Shown here: positions 1 to 9,100 of the stretch, one piece after another
How positions within the stretch are numbered: the stretch's first letter is position 1
Layout of the letters: every line of letters begins with the position of its first letter
NCBI GenBank assembly: GCA_003990745.1
Contig: RBNI01002729.1
Coordinates: 1-17,700 of the forward strand
Direction of reading: 5' to 3'
Length of the DNA stretch: 17,700 nucleotides
Source of the DNA: Jimgerdemannia flammicorona
Taxonomy: Eukaryota > Mucoromycota > Endogonomycetes > Endogonales > Endogonaceae
Notes under the pieces: generated by a model
Told to the model about the DNA's origin: nothing
Databases searched by the model: none
Seen by the model: the letters and a program-made list of their open reading frames with translations, nothing else
Position numbers and translations under genes: made by a program

Positions 1-420
1 ATTTTCATAACTATAAATAAAAAAAAAATAGCCAAAAAAAAAAAGCCAAGGTATAAGCTCAGAAATAAGACTTATTTCAATTTAAAAAATTATTAAGATA
101 TACTAATGAGTACTAGACAGTAATATAGTAAAGATCATGTGAGTTATGCTGAAATATAGAATTATATATATATAATACTTCTAGTAAGCCAAATATATAT
201 AATGAAGTAATAACCTCTTCTAATAATAAGATAAAGAATATAATTTTCTTGTTAAGAATAGAACATGAAATATAGTATCTCTTTCAATCAATCCACAGAC
301 TATAGAAATATAGAATAGTATTATTGAAATTATAAGTTGATATATATCCAAATGACTTTACACTAATTCAATTTACATTATTTATAGGTTATTATTTATA
401 GTACCTAAAAACATATGATT
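1..420. other. AT-rich stretch, no gene seen
   Basis: Very AT-rich sequence with stops in all frames and A-runs near the start (20-50). It lies directly upstream of an LTR-like end at 480, so part of it may be the decayed body of that LTR. No second copy long enough to fix an LTR start was recognised. Confidence 0.5.
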
Positions 421-467
421 TATATTATGAATAAATTACTTCTTCTATTCAGTCTCTTATGAATTTA

Positions 468-516
468 CTCTTATATAACAAAGGTTATGAGCTCTGCTAG
501 CAACTGAGTGGCTATA
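468..516 (+). repeat. LTR 3' end and primer-binding-site-like junction, copy 1
   Basis: The stretch ends an LTR-like sequence with ATATAACA at 480 (canonical terminal CA) and continues with AAGGTTATGAGCTC, which resembles a tRNA-primed binding site. The same segment recurs at 10330-10376, about three-quarters identical by eye over roughly 48 bases, and most differences are G/A or C/T. A related but shorter match to the upstream part (about 430-480) recurs at 2041-2101. The position just before a gag-like relic fits a 5' LTR/leader boundary of a copia element. The tRNA species and LTR start could not be determined. Confidence 0.5.
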
Positions 517-591
517 TAGTCTGGTTATTAGTGAGTCCCAGTTAGCAGCTAAAATATCTCTAGTTTATATACTATTCTAAAAAATATTGAT

Positions 592-1374
592 ATAAGCCAG
601 AATGCTAAGATAGGTATTTCTACAATAGCCACTGTAATGGGAAATATATTTCTTACTATAAGTACAGTCAAAAAGATAATCTCAGATAGATTTAAGATGA
701 TAAATATAGTTATTACCAGCTCAGATAATAAAGAGGACTGCCAGATAGTAATAATAGTGAAGTTTAGCAGAGACAATAACAAAGTCCTCTTAGGTGGCAG
801 AAGGTGATTATAACAAAGATACCCACTCAGGTTTTCTAGGCAATTATGAAGCCCTCCTAAATAGTTGAGGTACAAAGTCCTCTCTGGTGGCAGAGACACT
901 CTTTTGAATATTAAAGATAGTGATTATAGTAATAAAAAAGCCTTCTACAGCTCATATGGTGGATATGGCAAATGAGATCAGTGATATAACCAGCATTGAG
1001 ATATATAATATAACTAGCAATGAGATAAATTAGCCAACAAAGTCACAGAAAAGGTTATCAAGACTGATGAGATCAGGAAGAGACCAAAAAGTCTGAATAA
1101 GGTAATTATAAACAAGGCAAGAAATGTCACCAAAAGGTCCAAAGTATGGATGAGACCACAGAAAAGACCAATAAGACTGAGATCAGAAAAGATCAATAAG
1201 ACCAATGAAGCCAGTATATATGAGACCAGTAACAAGATCAATAGGGATCAATCCAAATCTAAGATTGAAAGCACAGATGTGACAAATGAAGCCAGGATAA
1301 ACAACAAGGACAAAAGTATAAATGAGACAAATACCAATAAGGTTCAAAGCACAGATAATAATAATAATATATAA
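592..1374 (+). pseudogene. Decayed copia-type gag relic (internally deleted)
   Basis: Reading frame 1 is coherent from 592 to 1374 with few stops before 800. Its start resembles the gag N terminus at 10456: both follow the same leader and share an ISTVKK/INTVK-like stretch. At 946-987 the codons for C-x2-C-x4-H-x4-C spacing read Tyr, Tyr, Lys, Tyr, so a zinc knuckle may have been mutated; the Lys is not explained by a simple transition. The last 75 residues (1150-1374) are Asn/Lys/Thr-rich with loose repeats such as INKTNEA. The middle gag part seen in the 10.4-11.3 kb copy is not recognisable here, so an internal deletion is likely. Assignment rests on context and one motif. Confidence 0.4.
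780..894 (+). repeat. Imperfect 22-bp direct repeat, 93 bp apart
   Basis: CAAAGTCCTCTTAGGTGGCAGA at 780-801 recurs at 873-894 with two differences. It lies inside the gag relic and may mark a local duplication. Confidence 0.5.
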
Positions 1375-2040
1375 TATCAATAAATCTAAGCCTAGTGTAG
1401 ACTATATAATCAATCATTTGAAGGTAACTATAATTATTATAGGATATATGGATACTGTGAGTAAGAATACTGTAAAGAGAATGACAATGATATAGAAAGA
1501 GAACTATAGTAGCAGCTATATAAACTATGCTAAAAATGGTACATTTATAATATAATAACATTTATGCAAAATAGCAACTATTTTACTACCTATTCTAGAG
1601 CAGTTCTACTATCAATTTATCTAACTTGATAACTATACCAAGCAACATCAATATTTGGTATTAATAACTTAGTTATATCTAGCAATAACTGACAATTATA
1701 CTAACATATAGCTAATACCAATTAAATGGGACAATAACTAGTATAAAATCCAGTACAAATGGCAATAATAACCATCAATAGCAACAAGTATTATCAATAG
1801 TATAGTTACCACCAATAACATCAATAGCACAGATACCATCAATAATATTAATAGTATGGGTACCACTAACTATATATTCAGCAAAAGTATGAATGTAGCT
1901 AATAATAATAAAGATAATATCTAGTGAATAGATTTTAGTACAAAACAGCATATGATACTATACCATACTAGAAATAATAACAGCTAGTATTAATAATATC
2001 ATATATTTCAAAGATATAATATTAATAATAATAACTATAT
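1375..2040. other. AT-rich retroelement debris with 27-bp tandem repeat
   Basis: No coding region is supported here. At 1807-1870 a 27-bp unit is repeated: 1807-1833 and 1834-1860 both start TACCA and share the pattern ATCAATA...AATAGNA, with a third partial copy. A looser, shorter copy precedes it at 1783-1806. The rest is A/T-rich with Asn/Ile/Tyr codons in several frames, as expected of decayed retroelement sequence. Confidence 0.45.
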
Positions 2041-2115
2041 CAATTAGGAATAATATCGGTATCTTCTGTTCAGTCTCTTATAAATCCACTATTATATAAT
2101 AAGTATAAAGCTTAT
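2041..2115 (+). repeat. LTR 3' end-like copy 2
   Basis: The 40 bases before 2101 match those before 480: both carry TCTTCTNTTCAGTCTCTTAT and end TTATATAA(C/T)A. The terminal CA reads TA here, as a C-to-T change would give. The following AGTATAAAGCTTA is a plausible decayed version of the AAGGTTATGAGCTC junction at 481. It could be the 3' LTR of the upstream relic or the 5' LTR of the element whose RNase H lies at 2735. Confidence 0.4.
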
Positions 2116-2734
2116 TTTATAATAAATTGTTATTTGAAAGATTTTAGTATAGACTAATATTATAAAATAATAATTTAGTTCTAAGTATATTCATCAGAGA
2201 TCTATGAATTCTAGTATATATTTATGATAGTATATTATAAACTTGAATATATTTTATAGATAGAAATATATATATATTTATTTAAATATTTGCTATAGAT
2301 ATGAACTTATTTCATTAAAGATAAATATGAACTCTTTAATATAAGCAATAAATTAAAATTCCATAAATACAAATTCTTTAATATAAATATGAACTTATAT
2401 TTCATCAATATGAACAGCTTACAAACAATAGATGAATATAAGGTTGGATTTTCAAAAAATACTATTTTTTTTTCTCTTTTTGTTTACTAATACTTTTATG
2501 AATATTTCTCTCTATAGATACTTCTTTTTTATAAATACTTTCTTCAACAAATAGTTTCTCCTACTACTATATATTCTGCTCTATATTCTGCTCCTCTCTT
2601 CCTTGGATTAGATTATTTTTGTTTAATAAAAGAGAAATATCAAGGATGTTAATTATCTCATTATTTTTATCTAAGTCAATATCTTGGTTCAGATTAAGAT
2701 TTGTTTTTTTAATTTCAAGTAGATCAGTAACCTG
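2116..2734. other. AT-rich debris; possible minus-strand relic at 2490-2690
   Basis: 2116-2440 shows no recognisable coding sequence. From about 2490 to 2690 the plus strand is pyrimidine-rich, and the minus strand reads with few stops as a polar Asn/Glu/Ile-rich protein (for example LDKNNEIINILD, then GREEQNIEQNI). That composition fits a disordered linker such as the one between integrase and reverse transcriptase in copia polyproteins, but no catalytic motif supports it. Confidence 0.25.
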
Positions 2735-3173
2735 GATGACAGATAGTCTATAATTGGATACCTCTTTAAAATTAGCTAAAATAGAGCTATTTTATAGCAA
2801 ATATATAAGTAATCTTTAGTAATAATATCTCCTATATAAGCAGAGTACCAAGTATTGTTTATAATAATAAAAAAAGCTATATAGCTTTAGAAATTGCTAA
2901 AGGAGTTAGGATATAAACAATGATACTCTATGCTACTCCAATAAGATAATCAGTCTATAATAACTTTGGCAAAGAATCTTATATATTATAAAAATCAAAT
3001 ATATTGATATATAATATCATTTTATATAGGAATATATGGAAAATGATACTATATACCTTGAATACACTCTGATAGAGTTTATAATAGTAGATTTGTTAAC
3101 TAAAACTCTTCTAAAGACAAAGTTTGACTTATGTATATAATAAAGTGTCCTACGCATGAGGAGGCTAACATGA
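2735..3173 (+). pseudogene. Ty1/copia RNase H domain relic (C-terminal end of pol)
   Basis: RNase H of copia elements degrades the RNA strand of the RNA:DNA hybrid during reverse transcription. In frame from 2735 the relic reads DDR-stop-SIIGYLF, then AEY (about 2839), KKAI-stop-L, KLLKELGYKQ and DNQSIITLAKN, which are hallmark copia RNase H blocks. Near 2990 a small indel shifts frame. The next frame reads YIDI-stop-YHFI, ENDTIYLEYT and VDLLTKTL up to a stop at 3171-3173. Many in-frame stops fall where the family has Trp, Arg or Gln, consistent with C-to-T or G-to-A decay. No matching reverse transcriptase was recognised directly upstream, so the element is internally deleted or interrupted. 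Confidence 0.88.
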
Positions 3174-3650
3174 GATGAATAGTATTCTATATAAAATAAA
3201 TCTAATATGGGACATGGGTTTGGCTCAAAGGAAGCATATGCTTCTGAAGGTCTGCCAATCGCATTCGTATGCGAAGAGGCCAGGTATACATTTATTGTTC
3301 CAAAGGGGGATGGGTGGGAGGGGTGCGTGAAATCGATTGATACGAATTACTAATGACGATTGCTAGAGTATGTTGAGGGAAATGTGTGGCCACTGCCTAA
3401 CTCTTGGGCATACAGTTAGAGCTCGGGCTAGCTAAGGTAGGGTGCAGAAAGCGATTGAAACTGACTAAGCTAAGACGGTGGATTGCATGATTACATTGCA
3501 TGAATGTTTAAGCACATGGTAGAGTGTAGGAAGCGATTGAAACTAACTAATCTAAGATGGTAGTTGCATTGCGCAATGAATGTTAGATGCACAAGTGTTA
3601 AGTACAATGGCCACTTTGCTGCATTTTGAACTACATTCACAACTATATGG
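3150..3650. other. CpG-retaining GC island of unknown nature
   Basis: Composition changes abruptly at the end of the copia RNase H relic and returns to AT-rich near 3650. The island keeps many CpG (TCGCATTCGTATGCGA, GTGCGTGAAATCGATTG, AAGCGATTGAAAC) that are absent from neighbouring relics. It contains a perfect 14-bp palindrome, GAAGCATATGCTTC (3231-3244), an inverted repeat TCGCAT-TCGT-ATGCGA (3259-3274), a palindrome CATTGCGCAATG (3567-3578) and the 82-bp repeats listed separately. No ORF, tRNA or known RNA was recognised. It may be a younger insertion or a non-coding part of another repeat family. Confidence 0.55.
3436..3599 (+). repeat. Imperfect 82-bp tandem repeat, two copies plus a diverged third
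   Basis: Unit 1 starts GGTAGGGTGCAGAAAGCGAT at 3436 and unit 2 GGTAGAGTGTAGGAAGCGAT at 3518. Both continue TGAAACT(G/A)ACTAA(G/T)CTAAGA(C/T)GGT and end near GCATGAATGTT / GCAATGAATGTT. A third, more diverged and non-adjacent copy starts at 3317 (GGAGGGGTGCGTGAAATCGA) and can be followed to about 3364. The shared core is the AGCGATTGAAACT region. Confidence 0.75.
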
Positions 3651-5600
3651 AATAAAACTTATAGATAATTTTACTCTAGTAATAACAATAATATGATATA
3701 TAATAAGAAGTTTTTTGAAGTTCTAAAAAGTCTCTCACTGTATCTTATATATCTTATATATGTACATCTATCAATATTGCTAGTTTTATTCAATTATAGG
3801 TAATCTTATATTAATATTGCTCAGAATTTCTATTTTTCACATCAATATTAATCTATTTTTATACTTATAAGTAGAGAATTTGGATCTTTTTCACTTAGCT
3901 AAATAATATCCTATTAGTTATAATTAGTTACTTTAATTTGCATATTCTGTAATATATCTCATTAAGTGAGAGTAATGCAATATCTTAGTTATTATAACTC
4001 AATATATGATAGTATAGTCTGACTAAATTATCTTATAAATATTATTAGTATATATAAAAGCATATAAGCTAGTATCAATAAACAAAACTGCTTCTCTTTA
4101 GCTAACTTTCTTCAAGTATTCTATAATAGAATATAAAGCCAAAATCTACCTTATCTCTATATTATCTCAGATCTTTAGTAATTAACTTCTGTATCTTCTA
4201 TTTGTTCAGAATTAATATCTCTATTTTATTATTCTCAATATTCTCAGATTGTATTTCAAATATCTATTATCTCAATCTTAATATTTCTAGCAAATTGTTT
4301 TTTTTTCTAAAAGTATTACCATCTTCTTCTTTTTAATAAAATCTATCTCTATAATTTTTATTAATAAAATGAACTTTAAGAATTCAGCTCTATTACTCTA
4401 TTTTCTATAATCTACAGTATCTCTCTTACTAATATTTCTAGTTTTAAGAAATTTATTAAAAAGATCAAAAATTGATACTAAAATATGAAAGAGAAACTAT
4501 ATTATTAGCTTATTAGCTAATACATATCATTATGACTATCTCTCTACCTTTAATAGTTATACTAGTTATATTTTCAGTTATACCACTACTAGTTATAATA
4601 ATCTATTCAGTTATAGAACTCTAGGTCACACTCTTCTGTTTCATTATCTAACTCTTTATCTATATATTAATATTATACTCTCTCCTCTCTATAATCTCTA
4701 GTTTAGCAATTTCTCTTCTTTTTTACCATTATAGATATTATTCTCCAGTATCTTCCAGTCTTCTCTATAACTCTCTACTTCTATCATTACTCTCAGAACT
4801 TATAGTAGCTATAAAACTTATAGACAGTCTCAGTCCAGATATCTTTATTTCTAATCTCTCAGAATTATTAATTTTCTAACTCATTATATTTTCAAAACCA
4901 GAGTAATATAAATAAAATTAATAATAAAAAAAAGTCAGATTTATGCTCAATCTAATATATTAAATAAAATAAAGTAAACCTAGTTAAATATTTTAATTTT
5001 TCTATTAAGTTTTACTTTTAGCTTAGCTCTCTATAAATAGTTTAAGCAAAAGAAGTTCTAAGTATAAAAATGACTATAATGGTAGAATATATAGTTACTG
5101 TAAATATAAATATTATAAAAAAAATAAAAATAATTATTACAAAAATAGTAAAGATTGGTATAACTGTAAAAACTATATGGCTGAAATAGAGAAAGTGTAT
5201 TATCAGTAATAAATTTCTATAAAAATATCATATCTATAGAGATATTAAAAAATACTTATTCAGTATATTATCTAATGAAAGTCTCTATACTATCATCTTT
5301 AAAGATCTCAAGATATATATAATTTACTACTAAATCTCTATTAAAGATGAAAAGATAAAATGCTCAATGTCTACCTATATGATGAGGCCTTGGAAATTAT
5401 TAAAAATAAAGATACAAATAAAGGAATCTGTTTATTTTTAATACTTTTAAATGACTAGTTTTTCCAGATATAGAGATTTATACTAATTGCAGTATGTTAA
5501 ATTTGAATAAAATAAGAACAGCAGTCTTAAATATATATATATATTATAGAACTGAAAATTGAAATCTTATATTCTTTTCTTATAAGTTTTTAATTTGAAT
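3651..5600. other. AT-rich desert with decayed repeat sequence, no gene
   Basis: About 2 kb of very AT-rich DNA with stops in all frames. From about 4080 to 4900 the plus strand is C/T-rich, suggesting a decayed coding sequence on the minus strand. Reading from about 4215 down to 4030 on the minus strand gives DINSEQIEDTEVNY, then KLAKEKQFCLLILAYMLL, a stretch I cannot assign. At 5087-5180 the plus strand reads YSYCKYKYYKKNK, faintly like a gag zinc knuckle but without matching spacing. Nothing here is supported as a gene. Confidence 0.5.
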
Positions 5601-5617
5601 TTGAATTTTTATGTAAT

Positions 5618-5623
5618 TTTATT
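5618..5623 (-). terminator. Putative poly(A) signal of the Myb gene
   Basis: AATAAA on the minus strand, 90 bases after the TGA stop at 5713-5715. The position suits a fungal polyadenylation signal. It lies in AT-rich sequence, where the hexamer also occurs by chance. Confidence 0.4.
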
Positions 5624-5712
5624 TCACTCACTATAGCATGTAAAGCAGTTTCATTTTGAAGAGTTCAATACAAATGCAATGCATATAGGTAAAAATTTAA
5701 AATTGTAGCAAT

Positions 5713-6847
5713 TCATTCGATTTTCAATTCCTCTCCATTTCTCTCTTGCGATTCGTTTTTCGATTCATGGCCTTCAATAACGCCGCGTTTTATTAACATC
5801 CTTATGTGCTCCTGGACCCGACGACCACTGCGGTAGTGGGGCAGCAATTGTGAGATTGCAGAAAAATTGGTCCCGTAGCGATTATAGGCGTCCACCAGGA
5901 TTTTTTCCTCTTATATTGTAATAGATAAACAAAAAAAATAAATGATATGATATATCTCAAGTTACTTGTATAAAAAATTTCAATCTTTCGAAAGTATAAG
6001 ACATACCTTCTGCTGTCCATGTGTCTTTCGCCAACTTTGGATCCAAATAACGTTGGTAACGAATTTTACACTGTCCCGGCAAACGTTTAAAACCGGTCGT
6101 TTTGTCAACTACAGAAGCAATTTCCCCCCAGTCATTTGGATGTATCTTGAATGCATCGAGAATCGCCTTGTCTTCTTCATTGCTAAAGAGACCTGTCGGG
6201 GTAGATAATAATTAATAGATATGATCTTTCTCAAAGGATTGCACAGAAATTCAGAATATATTGCGTAGACTCCTTGAAATACCTTTCTTTATCAACTGGC
6301 TCATACAAATGTACTTATGCCAACACTGCATTTGGTTCCTTGTGCCAACTCTCTCAGCGACGGCGGGCCAACTCAATTTGTCGTTCTGGATCGCATCTAA
6401 GAGTCTCTTTTCCTCCTCAGGCAACCAGGCGCCAGATTTCTGGCGCGGATTCCCCACAGTGACCCAATGACCGTACAACTGTGGAGGGGATCGATTTGGA
6501 AAGTAGCTATCGGAGAGGAACTTCCAGCGGAAACCGTATTGGGCCACCTTCTCCCGTAGGAGGCGGTTTTCGTCCTCTGTCCAGGGGCGAGATCTGCGAC
6601 GAATAGATTTCAGATCATGCGCTATCGAAGGTGCGAGTCTGGCGAAGCGCCTAGCGCAGGCGTCAGGCGTACGGTCCGGGAGGGATTGGGCAACACCCAG
6701 CCAGGACCTGTTGCATGCGCGGGCTTCCTTGAGAATTTGATCGTCCTCGATGGACCAAGCTTTGCGGGCCGAATATTTTGGAGGTGACCGAGCAGAGACC
6801 GAGTGGAAGCGGAATTGCGTCAAGGATTGCTTTATAAAACGGAGCAT
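5713..6847 (-). CDS. Five-repeat Myb/SANT-like protein, three exons
   Basis: Exons on the minus strand are 6847-6283, 6192-6007 and 5909-5713. Together they make 948 bases, or 315 residues plus TGA, with each junction keeping frame. Five Myb/SANT-like helical repeats can be seen: about 30-73 (W31, W49, F68), 88-130 (W89, W108, W128), 139-182 (W141, W160, W176), 188-240 (W210, Y237) and 246-290 (W247, F266). Spaced Trp/aromatic residues and acidic first helices (WTEDENRLL, WLPEEEKRLL, WTAEEEKILV) are typical of DNA-binding Myb repeats. Residues 1-29 are basic, Ser-rich and free of acidic residues, like a mitochondrial presequence; this is inference. SNAPC4-like and other multi-Myb regulators are alternative relatives. 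The start is the first ATG of the long exon, next to a GC-rich upstream region. The short acidic tail (KNESQERNGEELKIE) follows repeat five. It is the only intact gene here and CpG-rich, unlike its flanks. Confidence 0.9.
5910..6006 (-). other. Intron 2 of the Myb gene (97 bp)
   Basis: On the minus strand the donor is GCAGAAG|GTATGTC and the acceptor CAATATAAG|AGGAAA. Splicing completes Glu251 (G|AG) and restores the WTAEEEKILVDAYNRYG segment of repeat five. The intron is much more AT-rich than the exons. The AG two bases further on would break the frame. Confidence 0.88.
6193..6282 (-). other. Intron 1 of the Myb gene (90 bp)
   Basis: On the minus strand the donor is AAAG|GTATTTC and the acceptor CCCCGACAG|GTCTC, with a possible TTAAT branch region about 20 bases before the acceptor. 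Splicing completes the Gly189 codon (G|GT) and joins repeat three to repeat four in frame. Reading through gives ISRSLRNIF and a stop. Confidence 0.88.
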
Positions 6848-7020
6848 CGCAAGGGACGAGTGTGTGGCCTGTGTGGCTTAGCCCATTCGAGTTTGTTTAG
6901 GATTCGAACGTCATAATCGAACATTGTGGAACCATGACGTTAGCAAGCCACTCTGCCCCTCCGAATGCTGAATAGTTCTACGTGAAGTCTTCATTTCTCT
7001 ACTACAACTCATCTTCCAAT
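6848..7020 (-). promoter_or_regulatory. Upstream region of the Myb gene with CRE-like inverted repeat
   Basis: This 170-bp GC-richer segment directly precedes the ATG at 6847. It carries AACGTCAT (6907-6914) and its exact complement ATGACGTT (6934-6941), separated by 19 bases; both contain TGACGT half-sites of the bZIP/ATF-CREB type. No TATA box is obvious. GC-rich sequence stops near 7020, where the AT desert starts, so the promoter is probably confined here. Regulation by a bZIP factor is inference. Confidence 0.45.
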
Positions 7021-9100
7021 TAATTGTCGTTAATAATGCCAGGTTTCTTTAATGATGTTAACCATCCATCATTGCCTTCTTCTGTAGTAAAACCAATATA
7101 CAACACTAATTCTATACTCTTCATGATATCAACCACCCAACTGACAAACATCCAAACTAGTGTTAATATATTATATTTATTATCTAGCTTTATACTGATT
7201 GCAACTGATTATTATTAAGAGATATATCTCTACTATTTAATCTTTTTACATTGACTTCAACTTTACTAACTCTTATATTAGTCAATAATAACTTTTTTAT
7301 TTTATGCAGATTATAAAATACTGACTTGTAATATCCTATTCAACTTTAGCTTCTGATGACAATTTTCTTCATCTGACTAACTATAATAATCTGAAATTTT
7401 ACATTAATATTATTATTATTATATATTAACTTTTTATTATCTATTGAGTTTATATAATTACTTTATTCAATTTATCTTTATATATAAGTATTCTGAGTCA
7501 ATAGGGTCTTTCACTCTATTCATCTCAAAAATAGATAATTTTTATTAAAATACTATCTTATTTACTATCCAGATATATAGCTCTAGATACTTTATATATT
7601 ATATATTTAATATATATATCTATAATTTTTTAAATTCTATATATTATCTAATATATTTCACTTTATCTATTTTATAATTCAACCTTTCTTTTATAACTAT
7701 CTCATTTAATATTAAAAGGTTTTACTTCTTTAAATTAGACATATATAGTTCTGATCATAACTTCTAAATTAAAACTATATCTAATATTACTATAAAAAAC
7801 TATTCACATTATATAATTCAAAAATTAAAATAGTAGTTTAGCTAATTAATAAGAGTTATCTTCTTATCTCTATATATTAAACTATATTATTAATTTTTGT
7901 ATTAATAATATTATATTACTTTTATTATTTTTCTACTCTTTTTCTTTATTATTTTATATATTTCATTATGCTTTATATTATTTTATATAATATTTTATTT
8001 AGACTTATTTGTAGTTATATAATTTATTCAAATATTTATATCTAAATTAAGTTCTTCAAGCTTAAATATTTTTACTAAAATTAGATACATGAATTAATTT
8101 TTTAAACATATTATAAATATATATTTTAATTAATACTATAGATTAATAGATAATCTCTTTAAGTTTAAAATAGTATAGTTTTATATTCTACCTAGATATT
8201 AAAACATAAAAAGAAAAAAGTAATAGTTCATTATAGAATAACAAATTACTAGAAATTATAATAAAATTAATAATAGAAATTTCAATATTAGTTATATATT
8301 ATATAGTATAACTATATAGAGATATATTTAATATACTATATTTAGTTATAACTTTAAATCTATATAAATACTCTCTTTACTAAGTATGTTATAATCTTAG
8401 TTTCACTTTTTATCTTAAGAATAAAGAAGTATTTTTATCAAGAACTCTCAGATTCTACTTATTAATAATTTTATATCTGATCAATTTGAAATATAATCTT
8501 GGTATCTCTATTTAGCATAAGAACTAAAAAGTGATACTTAGACTATATCTAAATAATAAGTACTTAAAACTTAGTACTTCTTTATAGAACTTAGAGCTTA
8601 GAGTATATACATTGTCATATTAGATTATTTATATTAATTCTATCAGTATATAGTTTTATTATAATTTGATAAAAGTAGAAGTTTCTTCTACCCATAAGTA
8701 ACCTATCTTAAGAAACTATTATAAGTACTGAAAACATCACAAGAATCTATCTAAATCACTAATATCAATAATAATAATTAAGAAATAACTTCTCTCTGAC
8801 TATTTCTCAGAATAAAGCTAAAAAAGCTAATAACTCAGAAGAGTAATTGAATAAAGACTCAAGCCTGATACTAGTAGTCCCAGTACTACTATAAACTTAT
8901 CACCAAGATATTAAGTCTAATGAGAATTATAATAGATAATCTAACAGTAATCTCATTAAGACTATTAATCTATAGACTGATTATCAAATTTACCCATCTC
9001 AGTAATATTAGAAAAAACAACTATATACTATACTATTCTGGAGATAATAATATTTGAAGAAATATCTCTACTACTCTATTATTTAGATAATAAAGATAAT
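7021..9100. other. AT-rich desert with decayed repeats, no gene
   Basis: About 2 kb of very AT-rich sequence. 7021-7200 is slightly less AT-rich, with a 64-codon plus-strand ORF that has no recognisable features. 7250-8060 is T-rich on the plus strand, as if a minus-strand coding sequence had decayed, but no family motif could be read. 8390-9000 shifts toward A-rich plus-strand sequence leading into the gag relic at 9101 and may include its LTR and leader; no LTR ends were established. Confidence 0.45.

Noticed and set aside
549..1561. Minus-strand ORFs of 65-116 codons
   Set aside because: Hydrophobic Ile/Leu/Tyr-rich translations opposite a plus-strand gag-like relic; stop-free runs are expected here and no domain is visible.
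3451..3564. GATTGAAAC within the 82-bp repeats, resembling the 3' end of some CRISPR repeats
   Set aside because: Only two or three imperfect copies with no unique spacers, in a eukaryotic context with introns and retrotransposons.
5087..5180. Possible fourth gag zinc knuckle
   Set aside because: Spacing does not fit C-x2-C-x4-H-x4-C without an insertion, and the last position reads Asn, which single transitions from Cys do not give.
6251..6470. Plus-strand ORFs inside the Myb gene
   Set aside because: They overlap the first exon of the well-supported minus-strand gene and have no features of their own.
6895..6990. tRNA-like TTCGAATCC element on the minus strand upstream of the Myb gene
   Set aside because: The flanking bases do not pair as a T stem and no acceptor stem or anticodon arm could be folded.
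7024..7218. 64-codon plus-strand ORF starting near the Myb promoter
   Set aside because: No recognisable motif, no poly(A) or intron context, and it runs into AT-rich desert.
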